DNA of 64,000 nucleotides from Clostridium ljungdahlii (lineage in GTDB: Bacteria > Bacillota > Clostridia > Clostridiales > Clostridiaceae). This document shows, one piece after another, positions 1 through 8,833 of the stretch. The position numbers were made by a program, and so were the translations under genes. The notes beneath the pieces were generated by a model. That model was not told the origin of the DNA. It made no database searches and saw only the letters and a program-made list of their open reading frames with translations. Within the stretch, counting starts at the first letter, position 1; each line of letters begins with the position of its first letter. The DNA lies in NCBI RefSeq assembly GCF_001636845.1, contig NZ_LITT01000002.1, forward strand, positions 62,001-126,000, in the 5' to 3' direction.

Positions 1-726
1 ACAATGTTTACTTATATACAAAATAAGAAAGTATTATTTACCTGTGATTTTCTAGGATGTCACTATTGCCCTAAAGGTTCAATTACTGATAATTCAGCTG
101 ATTATGATCATGAGATGAAGTATTATTTTGATGTAATAATGGGACCATTTAAAAAATTTGTACTTATGGGACTTGATAAAATTAAGAATTTAGATTTTGA
201 TATGGTATGCCCAAGCCATGGACCTGTCCATATAGATGATATAAAGAAATCTATTGAATCCTATAGAAAGTGGGCTCTTACAGAATCTAAAGAAAAAAAT
301 GTTCAAATATTTTATATATCAGCTTATGGAAATACAGAAAAAGTTGCCAGATATATAGAAAATGTAATTAATTCAAGGGGAATAAAGGCTGAAGCACATG
401 AAATAACTTCTATTCCTATGGAACAGGCTATTTCTCTCATTGAAGGAGCTTCAGGTATATTAGTTGGATCACCTACTATAAATCAGGATGCAGTGAAACC
501 TGCATGGGATATGCTTTCACTTGTATGTGCTATAACAAATAGAGGAAAGGCAGCTGGTGCATTTGGTTCTTATGGATGGAGCGGTGAAGGTGTACCTATG
601 CTCACAGAGAGATTAAAGTCATTGAAATTTAAGGTAGCTAGTGGCTTTAGATTCAAATTTGTACCTAATGAGAAAAAGCTAAAAGAAGCAGACGAGTTTA
701 TAAATGAATTTTTAAATTTACTTTAA
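1..726 (+). CDS. Flavodiiron protein (FprA-type A-type flavoprotein), C-terminal part
   Basis: The open frame already runs at base 1, so the 5' part of the gene lies outside the window; the first ATG at base 4 is probably internal. About 240 residues remain of a family usually near 400. Residues 1-90 are the end of the metallo-beta-lactamase-like diiron domain, with the CPSHGP motif around residue 69. Residues 100-240 are a flavodoxin-like FMN domain ([12 protein letters not shown] phosphate loop, then [15 protein letters not shown] and GSYGWSGEG). Proteins of this family reduce O2 or NO to water or N2O in the cytoplasm of anaerobes, taking electrons from rubredoxin or F420H2. A hairpin terminator follows directly. 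The family call is firm; whether O2 or NO is the substrate cannot be told. Confidence 0.9.
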   Translation, partial: TMFTYIQNKKVLFTCDFLGCHYCPKGSITDNSADYDHEMKYYFDVIMGPFKKFVLMGLDKIKNLDFDMVCPSHGPVHIDDIKKSIESYRKWALTESKEKNVQIFYISAYGNTEKVARYIENVINSRGIKAEAHEITSIPMEQAISLIEGASGILVGSPTINQDAVKPAWDMLSLVCAITNRGKAAGAFGSYGWSGEGVPMLTERLKSLKFKVASGFRFKFVPNEKKLKEADEFINEFLNLL

Positions 727-760
727 AATAAGGAAGGGCATATGTCCCTTCCTTATTTTA
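725..760. terminator. Bidirectional intrinsic terminator
   Basis: A perfect stem (AAAATAAGGAAGGG paired with CCCTTCCTTATTTT, 7-base loop) with A and T runs on both sides sits between the convergent flavodiiron and arginase genes. It overlaps both stop codons, so it probably ends transcription from both directions. Confidence 0.85.
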
Positions 761-1652
761 AATGCTGAAAAGTCCAGGAAAGCAAGTCTATACATAAATC
801 AGAAGTCTTATCATTTTCATCTAACTTAGGATTTAATTCTACCATATCCATGGATTTTACTAGACCAGTTTCCATTAAATATTTCAATATATACTTAACT
901 TCTATAACATTTATGCCTTTTTTTACTGGGGTGCCTGTTCCAGGAACTAATTGAGGGCTTAAAACATCTATGTCGAAACTAAAATGAAGAGATTGTACGC
1001 CGTTTCTTTTTAGTTTTGAACCAATCTCTTCCATTACATTTTTTATGCTCATTGCATGTATATCACGAGTTGAGTATATGTTTATATTTTGTTCTTTTAA
1101 AAAATCCAGCTCTCCTTTATCTAACGACCTAGCACCTAGTATAAATACATTTTGTGGTTTTACTTTAGGACCTTTGTAATAAAGGTCAGAAAGCTTATCA
1201 TATCCAAAGCCCATAGCAGCTGAAAGGGGCATTCCATGAACATTACCTGATGGAGAAGTCTTATCTGTATTTATATCGCCGTGAGCATCTAACCATACAA
1301 CTGCAATATTTTTGTTATATTTGCTTGTACCTGAAAGACTTCCAAGTCCTATAGAATGATCACCTCCTATAGTTAAAGGAAAACTATGAGCACATAGTGA
1401 ACTGTAAACCTGATGAGCTAAATTTTTGTTTGCATTTAGTATAGGTTTTAAATATTTCATATGGGAATTATATGTGTATTTTTCGCTCTCAGGGATATCT
1501 AAAACGGGGATATCTCCCGTATCATAAATTGTATGACCACTTTTATTTAAAATATATATTAATTTTTTTTGCCTTAATTTTCTGGGACCGTATTCTGTAC
1601 CCTTTCTGTCAGAACCAAAAAAGATAGGTACACCTATTACACTAACGTCCAT
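753..1652 (-). CDS. rocF: Arginase family protein
   Basis: This 299-residue protein has the full ureohydrolase metal signature: GGDHS at residues 96-100, DAHGD at 122-126 and SFDIDVLSP near 224-232, giving the His and Asp ligands of a binuclear Mn centre. The length and the arginase-like spacing favour arginase (arginine to ornithine plus urea), but agmatinase or formiminoglutamase cannot be excluded by motif alone. The ATG start is preceded on the minus strand by GGGAGGT. It is a single gene convergent with the flavodiiron gene. Arginine biosynthesis genes lie at the other end of the window, so the cell could both make and degrade arginine. The symbol is given on family grounds only. Confidence 0.8.
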   Translation of the reverse strand: MDVSVIGVPIFFGSDRKGTEYGPRKLRQKKLIYILNKSGHTIYDTGDIPVLDIPESEKYTYNSHMKYLKPILNANKNLAHQVYSSLCAHSFPLTIGGDHSIGLGSLSGTSKYNKNIAVVWLDAHGDINTDKTSPSGNVHGMPLSAAMGFGYDKLSDLYYKGPKVKPQNVFILGARSLDKGELDFLKEQNINIYSTRDIHAMSIKNVMEEIGSKLKRNGVQSLHFSFDIDVLSPQLVPGTGTPVKKGINVIEVKYILKYLMETGLVKSMDMVELNPKLDENDKTSDLCIDLLSWTFQHLK

Positions 1653-1876
1653 TTAAGTTACCTCCCTAATTTAACTTTTGGTAAAATGAAAATTTAAGTT
1701 CAATGTTATTTTTAGAATTTATTTTAAGCATTATTCTATTTTAATTTTACATATATGGTTCAAATATCTATACTTTAAAATTCAAATGAAATGTAATGAT
1801 TTTAAGTCTATTGAGAAGAATAAATTTGAGAAGAAAAAACAAATAGAAAGAAAAAATAAAATTCAGTTAAAATAAA

Positions 1877-2041
1877 TTAACTAAATTTATTTTCCTTTTG
1901 GTATTGTAGAATTAGCTTGTCTAACTTTTCACTGCATTTGACAACAATTTCATCCGTAAGACTACTAGTTTTCATTAATAGATATAAAGTTTCCTTTAGA
2001 TTGTTTATTTCAACATCTAAAATTCTCAAATTCTCATTCAT
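1877..2041 (-). CDS. Spo0E-like aspartyl-phosphate phosphatase (54 aa)
   Basis: A small gene of 54 codons read on the minus strand. The protein starts MNENLRILDVEINNLK and contains SEKLDKLILQYQ near residues 37-48, matching the S-x-x-L-D-x-L-I signature of Spo0E-like proteins, which dephosphorylate Spo0A~P and delay sporulation. Two in-frame ATGs exist (2047 and 2041); the one at 2041 lies 7 bases from GGAGG (2049-2053) and is chosen. Both length and two-helix pattern fit the family. It stands alone between arginase and the DUF896 gene. The family call rests on the motif and length; the phosphatase target is inferred. Confidence 0.78.
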   Translation of the reverse strand: MNENLRILDVEINNLKETLYLLMKTSSLTDEIVVKCSEKLDKLILQYQKENKFS

Positions 2042-2364
2042 TATCATTCCTCCACAAGAAACTTTGTACTCTTATATTTTAACAGATAATAAGAAAATAA
2101 CCATATCTTTTATTAGTCACCAATTTGCAGTATATTACAAAAATAAACATAATTTCTGTAGATAAGGTGTGGATTATTCTGTGGAGAAAATGTGGAAAAA
2201 AGAAAAAAATGTCTTCATATACTGATATAAATCATCATGGATAAATTTTACAAATCAAAATAATGTCTAAAAGTTTTTATCATATTTGTAAACTTACTAT
2301 ATTAGCTATTATAAAAATAGTTGACAATATGGAGTGATTTGTGGAAAATAAAATTGAATAAGTG

Positions 2365-2495
2365 TATCAATGAATCTTACTTAGTGGGAATTTGGTTCTC
2401 CCACTAAGTTTAGATGAATTATCTAGGGGCGTAGCTACTGTTATCTCCCACTTTGATAGAAGTGGGAGTGTTACAGTAGGTAGCCATCAGACAAA
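2365..2495 (+). repeat. Structured repeat copy 1 (type A)
   Basis: It begins TATCAATGAATCTTAC as do the copies at 14283 and 16897. It holds one hairpin of CTTAGTGGGA with TCCCACTAAG (2379-2408) and a second long hairpin (2430-2484) in which GCTACTGT...CTCCCACTT pairs with AAGTGGGAG...ACAGTAGGTAGC. It ends with GCCATCAGACAAA, the family's right end. No transposase gene is nearby. It occupies most of the 2042-2523 gap; the rest of that gap (2042-2364) is AT-rich with nothing recognised. Confidence 0.8.
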
Positions 2496-2523
2496 TTATA
2501 AAGTTAGGAGCTGCAGCTATAAA

Positions 2524-2706
2524 ATGGACAAATTAACTGAAAGAATAAATTTTCTTTATAAAAAGAGTAAAACTTCACAACTTACAGAAGATGAAAAAGA
2601 GGAACAGAGAAGACTTAGAGAGAAATATATAAACAATATAAAGAAAAATTTAAAAGCTCAACTTGGAGCTATACAACCAAAATCTAATGAAGATGAACTC
2701 AATTAA
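2524..2706 (+). CDS. DUF896 family protein (YnzC-like)
   Basis: A 60-residue protein starting MDKLTERINFLYKK, with the DUF896 pattern of a short helix, an acidic turn, TEDEKEEQRRLREKYI and a basic C-terminal helix (NIKKNLKAQL). Family members are small cytosolic proteins of unknown biochemical role; one is YnzC of Bacillus. The reading frame is open 132 bases further upstream, but that extension is translated repeat DNA (2365-2495), so the ATG at 2524 is preferred. AGGAG lies about 13 bases upstream, a little far. The gene is followed at 11 bases by hprK, suggesting a joint transcript. Confidence 0.82.
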   Translation: MDKLTERINFLYKKSKTSQLTEDEKEEQRRLREKYINNIKKNLKAQLGAIQPKSNEDELN

Positions 2707-2717
2707 GAGGTGAGAAA

Positions 2718-3637
2718 ATGCCAGTAACAGTAGTAGATATTATAAATGATTTAAATTTGGAAGTTATAAATAGAGGAGAAAATATAAATGAAATAAAGGA
2801 AAGCGATATAAATAGACCTGGACTTCAATTTAGTGGGTTTTATAATTATTACGCTAATGAGAGAGTCCAGATAGTAGGTAAGGCGGAATGGAGTTTTTTA
2901 GATGCTATGCAGCCTGAACTTAGGAAAAAAGATTGGTAAAGTATTTTGAATTTGATAATCCATGTACCATAATAACTAGAAATTTAGTGCCTCATAAGGA
3001 GTTCTTAGAGAGTGCTATCTTGAATAAAAGGTGGATACTAAGAACTGATAGTATATCTACAAGATTTATAAATAAGGTTATGAATTATTTAGATGATAAA
3101 TTAGCACCTGAAACAAGGATACATGGTGTGCTTGTAGATGTTTATGGCATTGGAATACTTATAACCGGAGAAAGTGGTATAGGAAAAAGTGAAACTGCAC
3201 TTGAACTTATAAAAAGGGGACATCGTTTAGTGGCAGATGATGCGGTAGATATAAAGCAAATAGATGGGGTACTTCATGGAACATCGCCGTATATTACTTC
3301 AGGGATGATAGAAGTTAGAGGAATGGGGATAATTGATATACCTGCTCTTTATGGATTGAGTTCTGTACTTAAGGCAAAGGATGTTAACATGATAATATAT
3401 CTGGAGCAGTGGAAAGAAGATGAAAATTATGATAGACTTGGAATAGACAAGGAGTATTTAAATATATTAAATGTACCTGTAAGAAAATTAAAAATTCCAA
3501 TTAGACCAGGAAGAAATCTGGCAGTCATAATAGAGGCCGCTGCAGCAAATTACAGATACAGTCTTATATCAAATGTAACTCCTGTAGATGTAATAAGTGA
3601 AAGAATAAATGAGGTGGCGAGAAAGAAGAATGGATAA
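2718..3637 (+). pseudogene. hprK: HPr kinase/phosphorylase, one-base frameshift
   Basis: Two overlapping frames together make one HprK of about 306 residues, the normal size. The first part (2718-2939) is the N-terminal domain and stops after PELRKKDW. The second part (from about 2933) starts KYFEFDNPCTI and carries the P-loop GESGIGKSETALEL, the DDAVDI region and the K/P signature EVRGMGIIDIPALYG. One extra A in the A6 run at 2925-2930 would restore the frame as RKKRLVKYFEF. HprK phosphorylates and dephosphorylates Ser46 of HPr, the sensor step of carbon catabolite repression in Firmicutes. The break would remove the catalytic domain from the first product. A sequencing error, a real mutation or low-level slippage are all possible; I read it as one interrupted gene. 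Confidence 0.85.
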
Positions 3638-4175
3638 GAGTATTATAAGAAAGAAAATGAAAGAAGAGAGAAATAAATTATCTAATTTACAAAAAGAAAA
3701 ATTGGACAATAGTGTACTTCAAAAGGTTATAGAAAGTGAAGAATATAATAAGGCTAACAGTATATTTATATTTGTAAGTTATGGAAGTGAAGTGGACACT
3801 CATAGAATTATAAAAAAGGCACTTAAGCAGGGAAAAAATATTTATGTTCCTAAAGTTATATCCAAAGAGGATGGAATGATTGCAGTTAGAATACATGATT
3901 TTAGTGAATTAAAAAGTGGGGCATACGGTATATTGGAACCAGAAGATACAAAGTCTAAAGTAGAGGAATCCTCTATAGATTTGTGTTATATTCCAGGAGT
4001 AGCCTTTGATAAAAGAGGTGGGAGAGTTGGATATGGAGGGGGATATTACGATAGGTTCTTTAAAAAGCTTAGGGAGGATTCCCAAAAAATTGCCCTTGCA
4101 TATAGGTTTCAGGTACTAGATGAAGTCCCCATGGAAGAACATGATATGTTTATAGATGGTATCATTTCTGATTAA
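3630..4175 (+). CDS. 5-formyltetrahydrofolate cyclo-ligase
   Basis: This 181-residue protein converts 5-formyl-THF to 5,10-methenyl-THF with ATP. The diagnostic C-terminal motif GGRVGYGGGYYDRFF (near residues 130-144) is intact, and the basic N-terminal RKKMKEERNKLS helix is typical. The start at the ATG at 3630 overlaps the last 8 bases of hprK and has AGAAAGAAG just upstream, so the two are translationally coupled. A longer frame beginning at 3609 would have no family support. An intrinsic terminator follows, closing the DUF896-hprK-cyclo-ligase unit. Confidence 0.9.
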   Translation: MDKSIIRKKMKEERNKLSNLQKEKLDNSVLQKVIESEEYNKANSIFIFVSYGSEVDTHRIIKKALKQGKNIYVPKVISKEDGMIAVRIHDFSELKSGAYGILEPEDTKSKVEESSIDLCYIPGVAFDKRGGRVGYGGGYYDRFFKKLREDSQKIALAYRFQVLDEVPMEEHDMFIDGIISD

Positions 4176-4228
4176 AATATTTACAATTTTATTATATTAT
4201 CTATTTAAAATATTCATAGATAGATATT

Positions 4229-4282
4229 AAAAGTATTGCGTCCTTTATATTGCTAATAGGGTTTATGGACAATACTTTTTTT
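4229..4282 (+). terminator. Intrinsic terminator after the cyclo-ligase gene
   Basis: AAAAGTATTG (4229-4238) pairs with CAATACTTTT (4270-4279), extended by GTCC/GGAC inside, with a run of T directly after the stem. Confidence 0.7.
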
Positions 4283-4428
4283 ATTTTGTTTAATTCTGCT
4301 GCTATAGTATTTTTATACTATAGTTTTTGTCATAAAATTACATCTGTCAAGTAATGAATTATTTCTAGTTAAAATTAACACACTAATAAGAATGAACTTA
4401 TTTTTATGTTTACATTGGTGGTGTTTTT

Positions 4429-5367
4429 ATGAAAATACTTGATATAGATAATGGTTTTCAAGAAGTTACGGAAGAAATTGATTTTATAAGCAGCCATTAT
4501 TGGATATTACTTCATGCAGATGAAATTGAAAAGTTAAAGGATTTTGTAGACATAGATAGAGATAGTATGGAGGAATGTAAAAGTTTTTCACAAGTATCAA
4601 AAATAAACTTTTTCAATGGGTATCTCTTTATAATACTTAATGTACTCAATTATGTAGAAGAAATAGTAATTCCTAGAGAATTGAATGTATTTTTAAGTAG
4701 AAATTATATAATAACTGTATACAAAGATAAGATTGATATATTAGATGATCTAATACAAGATATATATGACTCCAAAAATTGCTTTTTACTAAAGGACAAT
4801 CCGAGGGCATCTATATTACTTTACTATATTTTAGACAGAATAGTTATAAAAAACTATGATATAATATCCGCACTAGAGGTTAAAGCAGATAAAATTGAAA
4901 TAGATGTTTTAAAAAATCCAAAACATGATCAGATAGATAGTCTTATAACCCTGAGAAGACAAGTTTATAAAATAAGAAAATATTTAAATCCACTTATATA
5001 CATAGGAGATAGCTTGGTTATGAATGACAATCTGGTAATAGAAAAAGATACCTTAGAATACTTTAGCAATTTAAATAGAAAAATAGAAAAACTTATGTTT
5101 TGTATTGAAAGTTTAGTTCAAGATCTAGCTTTAGTGAGGGAAGCTTTTGAATCTGAAACTGCGAATAAAACCAATGAACTCATGAAAGTTTTTACTGTAA
5201 TAGCTACTATATTTTTACCATTAGATCTCATAAGTAGTATCTATGGTATGAACCTAAAAGGAATACCATTTATGGAGATAGAAAATGGATGTCATTATGT
5301 AGTAATAATTATGTTTCTTGTGGCAGTTATTCTTATATGTATATTTAAGAGGAAAAAGTGGTTTTAA
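4429..5367 (+). CDS. CorA family divalent cation transporter
   Basis: This 312-residue protein has a long cytoplasmic helical N-terminal domain and two C-terminal membrane segments (about residues 252-272 and 287-307). The CorA signature YGMNLKG sits between them, followed by a basic tail RKKWF. Such proteins are pentameric channels for Mg2+, and some carry Co2+, Ni2+ or Zn2+. The gene starts at an ATG 6 bases after GGTGGTG. It stands alone behind a terminator and 30 bases ahead of the PucR regulator, so read-through into the regulator is possible. Substrate is not deducible from sequence. Confidence 0.88.
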   Translation: MKILDIDNGFQEVTEEIDFISSHYWILLHADEIEKLKDFVDIDRDSMEECKSFSQVSKINFFNGYLFIILNVLNYVEEIVIPRELNVFLSRNYIITVYKDKIDILDDLIQDIYDSKNCFLLKDNPRASILLYYILDRIVIKNYDIISALEVKADKIEIDVLKNPKHDQIDSLITLRRQVYKIRKYLNPLIYIGDSLVMNDNLVIEKDTLEYFSNLNRKIEKLMFCIESLVQDLALVREAFESETANKTNELMKVFTVIATIFLPLDLISSIYGMNLKGIPFMEIENGCHYVVIIMFLVAVILICIFKRKKWF

Positions 5368-5400
5368 TATAAATTTATAAGGTATAGGAGATGAATACTA

Positions 5401-7028
5401 ATGAAAGATGAGTCAAAATTGGATATAGATAAAGTAAATTTAAGAACTAGTTTATCAGTAAGGGAAGTATTGAAAATACCTATATTCAAGGGCAGTAAGG
5501 TTATAGCGGGGAAAATGAAACTTCAAAATGAGTGCAAACACATTACTATACTTGAAACTCCTGAGGGAATAGAATGGTTAGAAGGAGGAGAATTTCTGCT
5601 CAGTACAGGTTATGCATTTAAAGATGATAAAGGTGCTTTAGAAAATGTTATATACAGGGCATCTAAACAAAATGTTTCTGCAATTGCTATTAAGGAAAAA
5701 AGATATATAAACTATATACCACAGAGAATGATAGATCAGGCAAATGAACATGGGGTACCTCTTATAATGCTGCCTTATAATTTTATATATACTAAGGCAC
5801 TTACAAGTTTTTATAATGCACTAATGTATAAAAAAATAGTTACATTTATGAATCACAAAAAATGCATGATAAACTTTTAAGACTTATACTTGAAAATAAA
5901 AATGTGCCTGATACCGTAAATGCTTTATCAGAATTAACAAATTTTAGTATAATAATTATGGATACCATCTCAAATGTAATTTGTAAAAATATAATTAGTG
6001 GCCATAAAAATGTATGTAAAAAAATATTTGAAGGAAATAAGTTATTTCATAACATTGAATTATTTTTAAATGAGCCTTATGTCAATGAATATGGTGATTA
6101 TAAAATATATATGTACAAATTGAGCTGTAAAGATGACATAATTGGATACATGTATGTTATAAGTGAGTTACTATATAAAAGTTTATATACGGATGTTATT
6201 GAAAATGGTAAAAGAATTTTGGAATTAAAATTAGAAAAAGAAAAAAATGAACCATTAAATGCAGTTAACTTAAATAAGGTTATAACTAATATAATTTTAA
6301 ACAGTAAATCTTTGCCAGACAAGTTTTATTTAAATATAAGAAATAATTACAAATGGAATAATAAAAAAAGCTTTATTGGTGTTTGTATAGACATTTATAC
6401 GAAGAATCAGAAGCTCATTGAACAAATTTGTGGTTTAATTGGAAGAATTTTTAATGGACAAGGTTTTTTTATTACAGAAGATGCAAATAAGATATTTATA
6501 TTTTTTCCTATGGATGGAGATGTTAATTTAAAGGATATAGTAGATAAAGTGTGTATATTTCTTAATAAATATGATAAGAGTGTAAGTGCATCTTTTTCAG
6601 CATCGAGAATATATGATGATATAAAAGATATACCTAAAATGTACAATGAATGTTATATAACTTCCTTATTCAATAAAGAGAAAGAGACACTCTATTATGA
6701 TTCTTTAGATACTATAAAATTATTATATACATTAAAGGGAAATATGCAAACTTCAGAATATTGTAATAAAACATTAGGAAGTATTAAAAAATATGATAGT
6801 GAAAACAAGAGTGAACTTGTAAAAACATTAAATACATATTTTAAATTTAATATGAATAAAAAAGTAGTTTCTAAAGAATTACATATTCACCCTGAGACAT
6901 TGAGATATAGGTTAAGCAAAATAGAGGATTTAACGGGATATTCTCTACATAATTCTGAAGGGATTTTTGCTCTGCAAATGGGAATAAAACTTTACAAAAT
7001 GATAAATTACAACAATTCATCATTTTAA
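5401..7028 (+). pseudogene. PucR-type transcriptional regulator, one-base frameshift
   Basis: The first frame (5401-5880) is a PucR N-terminal domain (LSVREVLKIPIFKG, VIAGKMKLQN, WLEGGEFLLSTGY, IPQRMIDQANEHGVPLI). The second (5862-7028) is the rest of the family architecture: a variable middle, a GGDEF-like region around YNECYITSLFN and a C-terminal PucR helix-turn-helix (HIHPETLRYRLSKIEDLTGY). Joined they give about 542 residues, the normal length. The frames meet at an A6 run (5857-5862); one more A gives NHKKMHDKLLRLIL in a single frame. PucR proteins are ligand-responsive activators of nitrogen-compound catabolism. The neighbouring OPT-DUF917 operon begins downstream in the same direction, so this is its likely regulator. 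If the break is real the DNA-binding part might still be made from the second frame. Confidence 0.82.
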
Positions 7029-7071
7029 TTTGATTTTGAAATTATTAATTCATTCAAAATAGTGGATATGT

Positions 7072-7123
7072 AAATAAAAGTTGTATGTTTATGATTAGTC
7101 ATAAACATACAACTTTTATTTTA
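7072..7123 (+). terminator. Intrinsic terminator after the PucR gene
   Basis: A near-perfect 20-bp stem (AAATAAAAGTTGTATG... with its complement) and a 4-base loop, ending in TTTTATTTTA. It separates the regulator from the transport operon, which therefore needs its own promoter. Confidence 0.85.
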
Positions 7124-7211
7124 TGAAATTGCAGCATATCATATTTTCTGAAAAATATTTATAATTCATATTATACTATTTAATACTAAAAATGAAAGGA
7201 GAAATATGATT

Positions 7212-8810
7212 ATGATGAATGAGTTAGAAAATGAAAAAAGTCATCCTTCTATGTTTGAACCCGTTGCATTTATAGTTAATATTTTTTGTGCTGTACTTGG
7301 AGCCATAATAGGTATGCAACTTATAACTACACTAGGAGTTACTCCCAATACTTCTATAATAGGTGCACTCATTGCAATGCTTATATCAAGAATACCTTTA
7401 AGTATATTGCAAAAATTTAGATCTATACATAGACAAAATATTGTTCAAACGTCTATATCTTCTGCTACCTTTGGAGCAGCAAATAGTTTGATGATACCAA
7501 TTGGAATTCCATTTTTAATTGGAAGAAGTGATCTGGTATTACCAATGCTTATAGGAGTTAGTTTTGCTATGATCGTTGATGCCACTATCTTATATAATGT
7601 ATTTGATTCTGAAATTTTTCCAGGAACTGGGGCATGGCCTCCTGGAGTTGCTACAGCTCAGTCAATTTTGGCAGGGGATAAAGGTGGCAAAAGGGCAGGT
7701 ATTTTAGGTATAGGAACTACAGTTGGTGTAATTGGATCTTTCTTACATATTCCAATGTCCGCTTTTGGTATTGCATTTATAGGTAATATATGGGCTCTAT
7801 TTATGTTTGGAGTGGGGCTTTTAATTAATCAATACTCAATGAGTTTATTTGGAATAAATGTAAATAAACTTTATATACCACATGGTATCATGATAGGTGC
7901 AGGATTTGTTGCTATTTGTCAAATATTTAAGGTGATTTTCATTAAACAGAAAGAAACCAAGCTTGAAAATAAAGGTGCGGATGTAAAATATACGCGTTCT
8001 ACAGGTAGGGTAAAAAGAACTTTGCTTCTTGGATATGCAATTTATGTGTTTATTGCATCTGGTATTGCCATTGTCTGTGGACTTATTACAAAAATGTCTA
8101 CAGGAATGCTTATTGGCTTCGTTTTATATGCAGCAGTAGCAGCTTTCGTTCATGAGCTACTTGTAGGTATTGCAGCAATGCACTCTGGATGGTTTCCTGC
8201 TTTTGCTATTGCTTTTATTACATTAATAGTTGGAATGCTTATTGGATTTCCACCTATAGCACTTGCACTACTTGCAGGATTTAGTGCAGCTACAGGTCCT
8301 GCATTTGCAGATATGGGATATGACCTTAAATCAGGTTATATACTTCGAGGAAATGATAAAGATGATAAATTTGAATTGGAAGGAAGAAAACATCAATATA
8401 TTGCAGCTATAGTTGCCTTTGCAATTGCAATGATAATTGTATTTATAAGTTACAGGAGCTATTTTGGTCAAAGCCTTGTTCCTCCAATAGATAAAGTGTA
8501 TATTTCCACAATTAAAGCTGGTGCTTCTGCGGAAGTTGCAAAACAACTTCTCATATGGATGATTCCAGGAATTATACTTCAGTTCATTGGTGGTTCAAGT
8601 CGTCAGCTTGGTGTATTATTTGCAACAGGTCTTCTCATTACATCACCTAATGCTTGCTGGGCTGTTTTAGTGGGAATCCTAATTAGAGTTGTTTGTATAA
8701 AAATAAAAGGAAAAGAAGCAGAAACACCTATGAGTATTTTTGCAGGTGGTGTAATTGCAGGTGATGCACTGTTTAGTTTCTTTGGATCTATTTTTAAAGT
8801 AGGCAAATAA
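7212..8810 (+). CDS. OPT family (oligopeptide/metal-chelate) transporter-like membrane protein
   Basis: A protein of about 532 residues with a dozen or more hydrophobic segments and the OPT-type motif GTGAWPPGVATAQ near residue 137. OPT-superfamily proteins are proton-coupled importers of oligopeptides or metal chelates. ATGs at 7206, 7212 and 7215 are in frame; GGAG at 7198-7201 fits 7212 best (10-base gap). It is the first gene of a five-gene unit with DUF917, DUF1177, AroM-like and M29-like peptidase genes, separated by 9-40 bases. The peptidase neighbour suggests a peptide or peptide-like substrate, which is inference. Confidence 0.75.
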   Translation: MMNELENEKSHPSMFEPVAFIVNIFCAVLGAIIGMQLITTLGVTPNTSIIGALIAMLISRIPLSILQKFRSIHRQNIVQTSISSATFGAANSLMIPIGIPFLIGRSDLVLPMLIGVSFAMIVDATILYNVFDSEIFPGTGAWPPGVATAQSILAGDKGGKRAGILGIGTTVGVIGSFLHIPMSAFGIAFIGNIWALFMFGVGLLINQYSMSLFGINVNKLYIPHGIMIGAGFVAICQIFKVIFIKQKETKLENKGADVKYTRSTGRVKRTLLLGYAIYVFIASGIAIVCGLITKMSTGMLIGFVLYAAVAAFVHELLVGIAAMHSGWFPAFAIAFITLIVGMLIGFPPIALALLAGFSAATGPAFADMGYDLKSGYILRGNDKDDKFELEGRKHQYIAAIVAFAIAMIIVFISYRSYFGQSLVPPIDKVYISTIKAGASAEVAKQLLIWMIPGIILQFIGGSSRQLGVLFATGLLITSPNACWAVLVGILIRVVCIKIKGKEAETPMSIFAGGVIAGDALFSFFGSIFKVGK

Positions 8811-8833
8811 GGCTTAAATAGGGGGTATTTATT

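Noticed and set aside
1917-2165. Open frame of 82 codons on the plus strand
   Set aside because: It lies over the Spo0E-like gene on the other strand, has no ribosome site and its product is low-complexity.
2165-2350. Several TGTGGA sequences resembling DnaA boxes
   Set aside because: Only one (TGTGGATTA) is close to consensus, spacing is irregular and no dnaA, dnaN or origin context is present.
2911-2940. Programmed -1 frameshifting in hprK
   Set aside because: The A6 run is read as AAA AAA after AGG, so the heptamer is not in the register of the efficient A-AAA-AAG signal, and no stimulatory structure is evident. A mutation or read error is simpler.
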